In this document: piece by piece, positions 60,091 through 64,000 of the stretch
Layout of the letters: the number at the start of each line of letters is the position of its first letter
How positions within the stretch are numbered: position 1 is the stretch's first letter
Assembly: GCF_954871325.1 (NCBI RefSeq)
Contig: NC_088775.1
Span: 85,103,561-85,167,560 of the forward strand
Length of the DNA stretch: 64,000 nt
DNA from: Gordionus sp. m RMFG-2023
Taxonomy: Eukaryota; Nematomorpha; Gordioida; Chordodea; Parachordodidae
Direction of reading: 5' to 3'
Program-made: the position numbers and the translations under genes
Notes under the pieces: generated by a model
The model's database searches: none
The model's input: only the letters and a program-made list of their open reading frames with translations
Told to the model about the DNA's origin: nothing

Positions 60091-60624
60091 ATGATTCTAA
60101 GACTAATATTATTCCTTTTATTTATCGCGATCAACTCGAAAGGAGCGGCTGATTTAAGTACCAAGACTAACAAAGTGTTATTGAGTAACGTTGAAAATGA
60201 GATGGACCCGAAAGAAGGCAGGTCGCTTTCAGTAGGTGACTGGGAGTTAGCCCGAAAGCATGGGATTCTCGATCCTTGCAAAAGGTATTCCAATACCACT
60301 TGCGAAATTTGCATGAAAAACGTGTTCAAGGTCGAGACGCATAATATAGACGAAAAGCAGCATCACAATCAGAGCGAAAAGGGGCCAAATGATCCGACTC
60401 CACCTATACACCACAATTGTTATTTTTGCATTAAAGATAAATCTTGCCGCACGTATCCCGAGGGGAAACTATTACCATCTTTCGCCGGGGAGTGCTATAT
60501 GGCTGACACATTCTGGTATACCTGCAACATGTCCATGAAGACAATCATGTATTTGATCTTGTTCATTATAGCAATGATTCCTTTGTGCTGTTGTATTTGT
60601 CTCTGCAGATGTTGTTTATGCTAA
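60091..60624 (+). CDS. PTTG1IP-like single-pass membrane protein, paralogue B
   Basis: A 177-residue intronless paralogue of the gene at 56287. Signal peptide MILRLILFLLFIAIN, then the same Cys-rich ectodomain (Cys 63, 71, 74, 110, 113, 119, 135, 145) with CKRYSNTTCEIC, NCYFCIKDKSCRTYP, LPSFAGECYM and FWYTCNMSMK. One membrane helix follows (about 151-165), then CCCICLCRCCLC and stop. The loop between the CxxC pair and NCYFC is longer than in paralogue A and is His/Asp/Gln-rich. Both copies end at the same Cys-rich point with no cytoplasmic tail, so the tail-less form predates the duplication. Cysteines and the juxtamembrane region are kept while the N-terminal stalk has diverged, which suggests selection on the PSI domain and membrane end. 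Confidence 0.82.
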   Translation: MILRLILFLLFIAINSKGAADLSTKTNKVLLSNVENEMDPKEGRSLSVGDWELARKHGILDPCKRYSNTTCEICMKNVFKVETHNIDEKQHHNQSEKGPNDPTPPIHHNCYFCIKDKSCRTYPEGKLLPSFAGECYMADTFWYTCNMSMKTIMYLILFIIAMIPLCCCICLCRCCLC

Positions 60625-61097
60625 AAAATATATAATTTTTAAAGGATTAGTTTAGGAAAAACAAAGAAGACATTTTTTAGTGATTTTATGTATTGAAATA
60701 ATAATTAATGCTGCTTGAATAGTTTTTTGTAAAAAGATAAATAAAATATTATTTTTTTTAAAGTTGTAATCCGGAAATGAGATCATTTTAATTTTTTTTC
60801 CATTCTCTTGTGTTATTCTTCGTAAGTGTCATAGTTGTCCAAATTACTTAGCGTAGATGTCACTTGTTTAAAATTTGGCGTCATGTGAATTGTTATGAGT
60901 CATCTTGCTAGTTAAGAAGGATAAGTTTCTGTGCTTTGTTATGTATAGTTTATTGAGATATTTAATACGCTTTTCCAACGCTTCTAATTCGTCAGCATGA
61001 GAAGGTCTATATAAATATGCAGAAGATTATTATGACCTTTTAAAATAATTAATAATTTAATAAGCATATTAATTATCTAAATTTTGGGCCGTAACTG
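60625..61097. other. Intergenic, 3' flank of paralogue B
   Basis: Includes an 'aataaaatatt' motif near 60740 that could serve polyadenylation. Nothing else recognised. Confidence 0.4.
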
Positions 61098-61262
61098 GTG
61101 ATGCAAAATGGCTCCATTTGAGCCGATTTTTAAAACACGGCTAACTTAGTATTTTTTTCTGAAAAATATTAGGAAAACCTATAGATTTTGTTAATAAATG
61201 ACCTAAAGCTGGTGAGTTTACCGTTTTTAAAAATTGGCTCAAGCTATTTTGCATAACTAGCC
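61098..61262. repeat. Foldback repeat (copy O, shortened)
   Basis: Left 'gatgcaaaatggctccattt' then 'gagccgatttttaaaacacg'. Right 'accgtttttaaaaattggct' then 'attttgcataac'. The last words on each side are inverted complements, so the ends are about 'gcaaaatgg' and 'ttttgc'. The centre is partly deleted. Confidence 0.75.
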
Positions 61263-61862
61263 TTAACTATAAATTTTCGCTTAGTAGGGCAGGCACTTGA
61301 TGGCCTCGCTAACTTTCTGCTATCCTTTTCCCATGTGTACTAATAATACTAGGTGCGGCATATTTTTTTAAATGGGATCCGGAAATGAGGAGAATATTAA
61401 AATACGAATGTTTATTACAGTATTAAAAACTATAAACAATCTGTAATAATTTTTTTTTTCTAAATTAATGCTTAAAAAGACAGCGTCCAAAATATCAAAG
61501 AATTTAATTTGTAAAATTTAAAAACTTTATCGAAAAACAAGTGATAAGCTTTTTTTTTGTAATATTTTTTAAAAACTTTAGAAAGAAAGAAAGGATGGAA
61601 TTTTTAGTTTTAAAATAATCAATCAAATTTTCAAAACCATCCGCTCTCTTTCTTTAGGTTTATGTCACAACCTAACAAAACTTAAATTTTCTATTGAGGA
61701 CAAATAAATTTTTGAGGGAATGGTCTCCAAGTACCTACCCTTTCCTGTCTAAATCAGATTTCGAATAATCTATAGATATTTTTTTCTAAATGCAATAGAT
61801 TATTTGAATTTTGAAGGAAAAGGGAACTCATTTTTTATGAATCCTATAAATATATCTATAAA
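61263..61862. other. Intergenic, 3' flank of the CLUAP1 homologue
   Basis: I looked on the minus strand for further CLUAP1 coiled-coil exons here and found none. Confidence 0.4.
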
Positions 61863-63471
61863 TTAATACATCATTGCATTCATAGACTCTAGTCTGGTTT
61901 TATTTTTGAGATGTTCATCCTTTTTTCTTCCTATCTTGCCTATTAATTTATACTTTTCATTTTTCAACTCTTTTAGTTTCTTTTCTTCATTAAACATTTC
62001 TTCCTGAAATTTTTTTTTAGAATGTAATTAGTCTAGTCATAAGTTCTATTGATTAATTTTTGAACTAAATAAAATATGCATATTAATTTGAATAATTATC
62101 TAAAGGTCATAAATTTTGTCAGGTAGATATGAAACTCGATCCTCTAATTGAATAGAAATGAATACTCTTAAAAGAGAGGAATAAAAAACATTTCATGAAT
62201 TAACATTATTTATATTATATAAACTAATCCATTGGGTCAAAAAATTATTTAAACTGTTTTATTATCATAAAATTACCATTAAAAAGACAGTCTTGTTGGT
62301 AGATAGGAGAATAACTATTATTCAGAAAGCTCTATATTTTAATTATAAAGGTGCCCAGCAATTTAATTCAGTATATAAAATGGATTATAGTTATCATTGG
62401 CATAATGAGAAAGGAGTAGTAAATTTCCTAGTTTTCATGATTTTAATGTAATAAAAATTTACTCCTACATCCCTCCATCTCTTTCAAAAAAATGAGTACA
62501 ATGTCATTATCAATATTTTTGAAAATAAGTATAAATTTTTTTAAAAAATAATGAAATAAAAGGATTATCTTGCATAAAAAAAGGAAAAATTAAAATTACT
62601 GTAAAAATTTTTTATTGGGATAAGGGCCTTTGAAAAATAGGAAGGCTAATATATTCAATAAAATTGATGGCTAGCAAAATCCACTGAAAAGTCTCCCCTC
62701 TCCTTCTTACCAAGATCCTGGATACACCCATGATAGTTATATTGAAAGGTTTCTAAAATAATAACCTGTGTGTTTTGTTTGGTTGTATCAATATAACTTT
62801 CTAATGTGTTAATATCAATTTCATTTTTCAGTGCTCCATCCATTATTGCCTATTATCATTATAAATCATATAAACTATTCCTAACTTACAAAATATTCTT
62901 CCTCTTTTTTTAGATCATTAAACAAACTTGAACTTTCATCAACCATATGATTAAGATCATTTTTTACATCTATAATACTGTTTGACTAATGATATATTAT
63001 ATTTATAAGCATTAAAAGTTTTAAAAACCATTAATTTTAAATCATATTGACAGTGAGTAACACTATTAGATACATCTATATTTAATAGTTTATCTATATA
63101 TTCAATAATTTTATATATTTCTAATAATGCACCATCTTCAGCAGCATATAATGCACATGGATCCAATTTTAAGGAATGATATTTCATCTTAAATTGATTT
63201 AGCACATATAATTGATAACATAAATACTAATACCCAATAATCAGTAACATTTACAAGATACGCAAGTCTCTCTTCACGAGTTGTTAGCTTAAATTTAATA
63301 TCAGAGCCATGATCAAACCTATTAGTCAAATAATTATTAATCATTATCTATTTAAATACAATTTTAAAAGCCAGTGCAGGCATTGTGCAACAAATTGAAA
63401 ATCAGTTTTTTCATTATTAATAATATTTATTGAATAAGGAAAATTAGTTTTTTCAAGAAACGCATGTATTT
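61863..63471 (-). CDS. CLUAP1: CLUAP1/IFT38 intraflagellar transport protein (5' end unresolved, short C terminus)
   Basis: IFT38 is an IFT-B subunit with an N-terminal NN-CH domain and C-terminal coiled coil, needed to build cilia. I could join six exons with GT-AG introns of 41, 46, 43, 40 and 762 nt. 63471-63360: HAFLEKTNFPYSIN, DFQFVAQCLHWLLK. 63318-63234: FDHGSDIKFKLTTREERLAY. 63187-63029: HSLKLDPCALYAAEDGALL. 62985-62890: SSSLFNDLKKEEEYF. 62849-62766: LKNEIDINTLESYI. 62003-61863: KLIGKIGRKKDEHLKN. From W-L-L-K to the coiled coil, the human protein as I recall it aligns almost without gaps (WLVKRYEPQTDI; KLNTKKLYQADGYAVKEL; GASLYDLLGKEVE; LEINETEKV). The initiator exon is not resolved. 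A candidate ATG with a gtaagt donor lies near 63920, but phases do not match. The frame stops soon after the coil starts, so the C terminus looks truncated or continues in unrecognised exons. Confidence 0.85.
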
Positions 63472-63946
63472 CTAAAAGAAAAATGATGATTTCTTATATA
63501 AAATAATATAAAACTTTTTATTTGTAAATATTTCATAAAAATCAATGACAGCTGATAAATCTGGATGGAATTCCTAATTTTATCAGAAATGTTTACAAAT
63601 AAATCTGATTTAATTATAAATACTTTTGTTTTTTGGAATTTTTCTATCAAGAAAATTATAAAATATTTGTTACCGTGTGATTTAAAAATGCTACCATAAC
63701 CTAGTCAACAATAGAATCCATTGATAAAAGTAAATATTCCTCCAAATTATCTGACAAAGAAAAACAGATGATATTTACGGGGGTTTTCCGGCAATCGTTG
63801 CATAATGAAAATATTTTCATTTTTCTTTATTAAAGAAACATCTTACATTCTTCGCACAAATTATTTAATTGTATAACATCCCAATGATCTTTAGAGAATT
63901 AATAAATCTTAAACTTACGAAATCTTTATACATAATATGATACTAT
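63472..63946. other. Probable 5' part of the CLUAP1 homologue
   Basis: On the minus strand 'atgtataaagatttc|gtaagt' (about 63930-63914) would give MYKDF, like the MSFRDL start of CLUAP1. A segment near 63885-63850 would read QLNNLCEE, like LRNFTEMM. The two cannot be joined in frame to the next certain exon, so I leave them as candidates. Confidence 0.35.
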
Positions 63947-64000
63947 CAGGGTTGGGCAGTATCGCGGATATTTGTAATATCTTGTATCTTGAATCCTTTT
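63947..64000. mobile_element. Possible hAT-element left end at the window edge
   Basis: 'cagggttgggcagtatcg' is the type of terminus common in hAT elements. It is followed by 'atctt'/'gtatctt' words like the subterminal repeats of hAT MITEs. The element is cut by the window end, so neither the other terminus nor a target duplication can be seen. Confidence 0.35.

Noticed and set aside
63453-63650. Minus-strand 65-codon frame upstream of the first certain CLUAP1 exon
   Set aside because: It is in a different frame from the CLUAP1 exon it overlaps and shows no CLUAP1-like residues.
1-64000. tRNA, rRNA or CRISPR features
   Set aside because: I scanned for B-box-like GGTTCGANTCC words and spaced repeat arrays and found none that stood up. 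The repeat arrays present are simple repeats or foldback elements.

Overview
This window is AT-rich, intron-bearing animal DNA. It holds a BCL11-type zinc-finger gene, ribosomal protein eS7, an ITPA homologue, an IFT38/CLUAP1 homologue and two PTTG1IP-like membrane proteins. BCL11 indicates a metazoan, and an intraflagellar-transport gene indicates one that still builds cilia. Three genes (eS7, CLUAP1 and, less completely, ITPA) could be assembled by eye from splice signals plus gapless alignment to the known families. In eS7 and CLUAP1 most introns are only 38 to 46 nt. BCL11 and ITPA have introns near 400 nt. I cannot name the species. Tiny introns beside a strongly AT-rich, transposon-laden intergenic space are the best clue.

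Layout. 1-21.2 kb: no convincing host gene, except possibly one short signal-peptide ORF at 6904. It holds simple repeats, many copies of a roughly 200-bp foldback repeat, and a pogo/Tigger-type transposon (17546-19717) inside one foldback copy. 21.2-26.75 kb: two coding exons of BCL11 (+). 26.75-34.9 kb: intergenic, with a 2.06-kb element with 500-650-bp inverted arms (31654-33713). 34.9-36.5 kb: ITPA homologue (-), with a large insertion and a frame break. 38.3-39.7 kb: a 1.4-kb near-pure purine tract. About 40.2-40.65 kb: an old Ty3/gypsy integrase fossil. 42.5-45.3 kb: a hAT transposon with both ends visible and a foldback copy inside. 47.4-48.2 kb: eS7 (-), complete. 49.47-52.47 kb: a P-superfamily (THAP) transposon with a perfect 8-bp target duplication. 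56.3-60.6 kb: tandem PTTG1IP-like genes (+). 61.9-63.5 kb: CLUAP1/IFT38 (-), assembled over six exons.

The host genes are unrelated housekeeping or developmental genes that do not form a pathway. The strongest local story is mobile DNA: at least four cut-and-paste superfamilies (pogo, hAT, P and a long-TIR family) plus foldback MITEs that insert into each other and give a relative order of events. All calls were made by reading and hand translation. No database search was possible.
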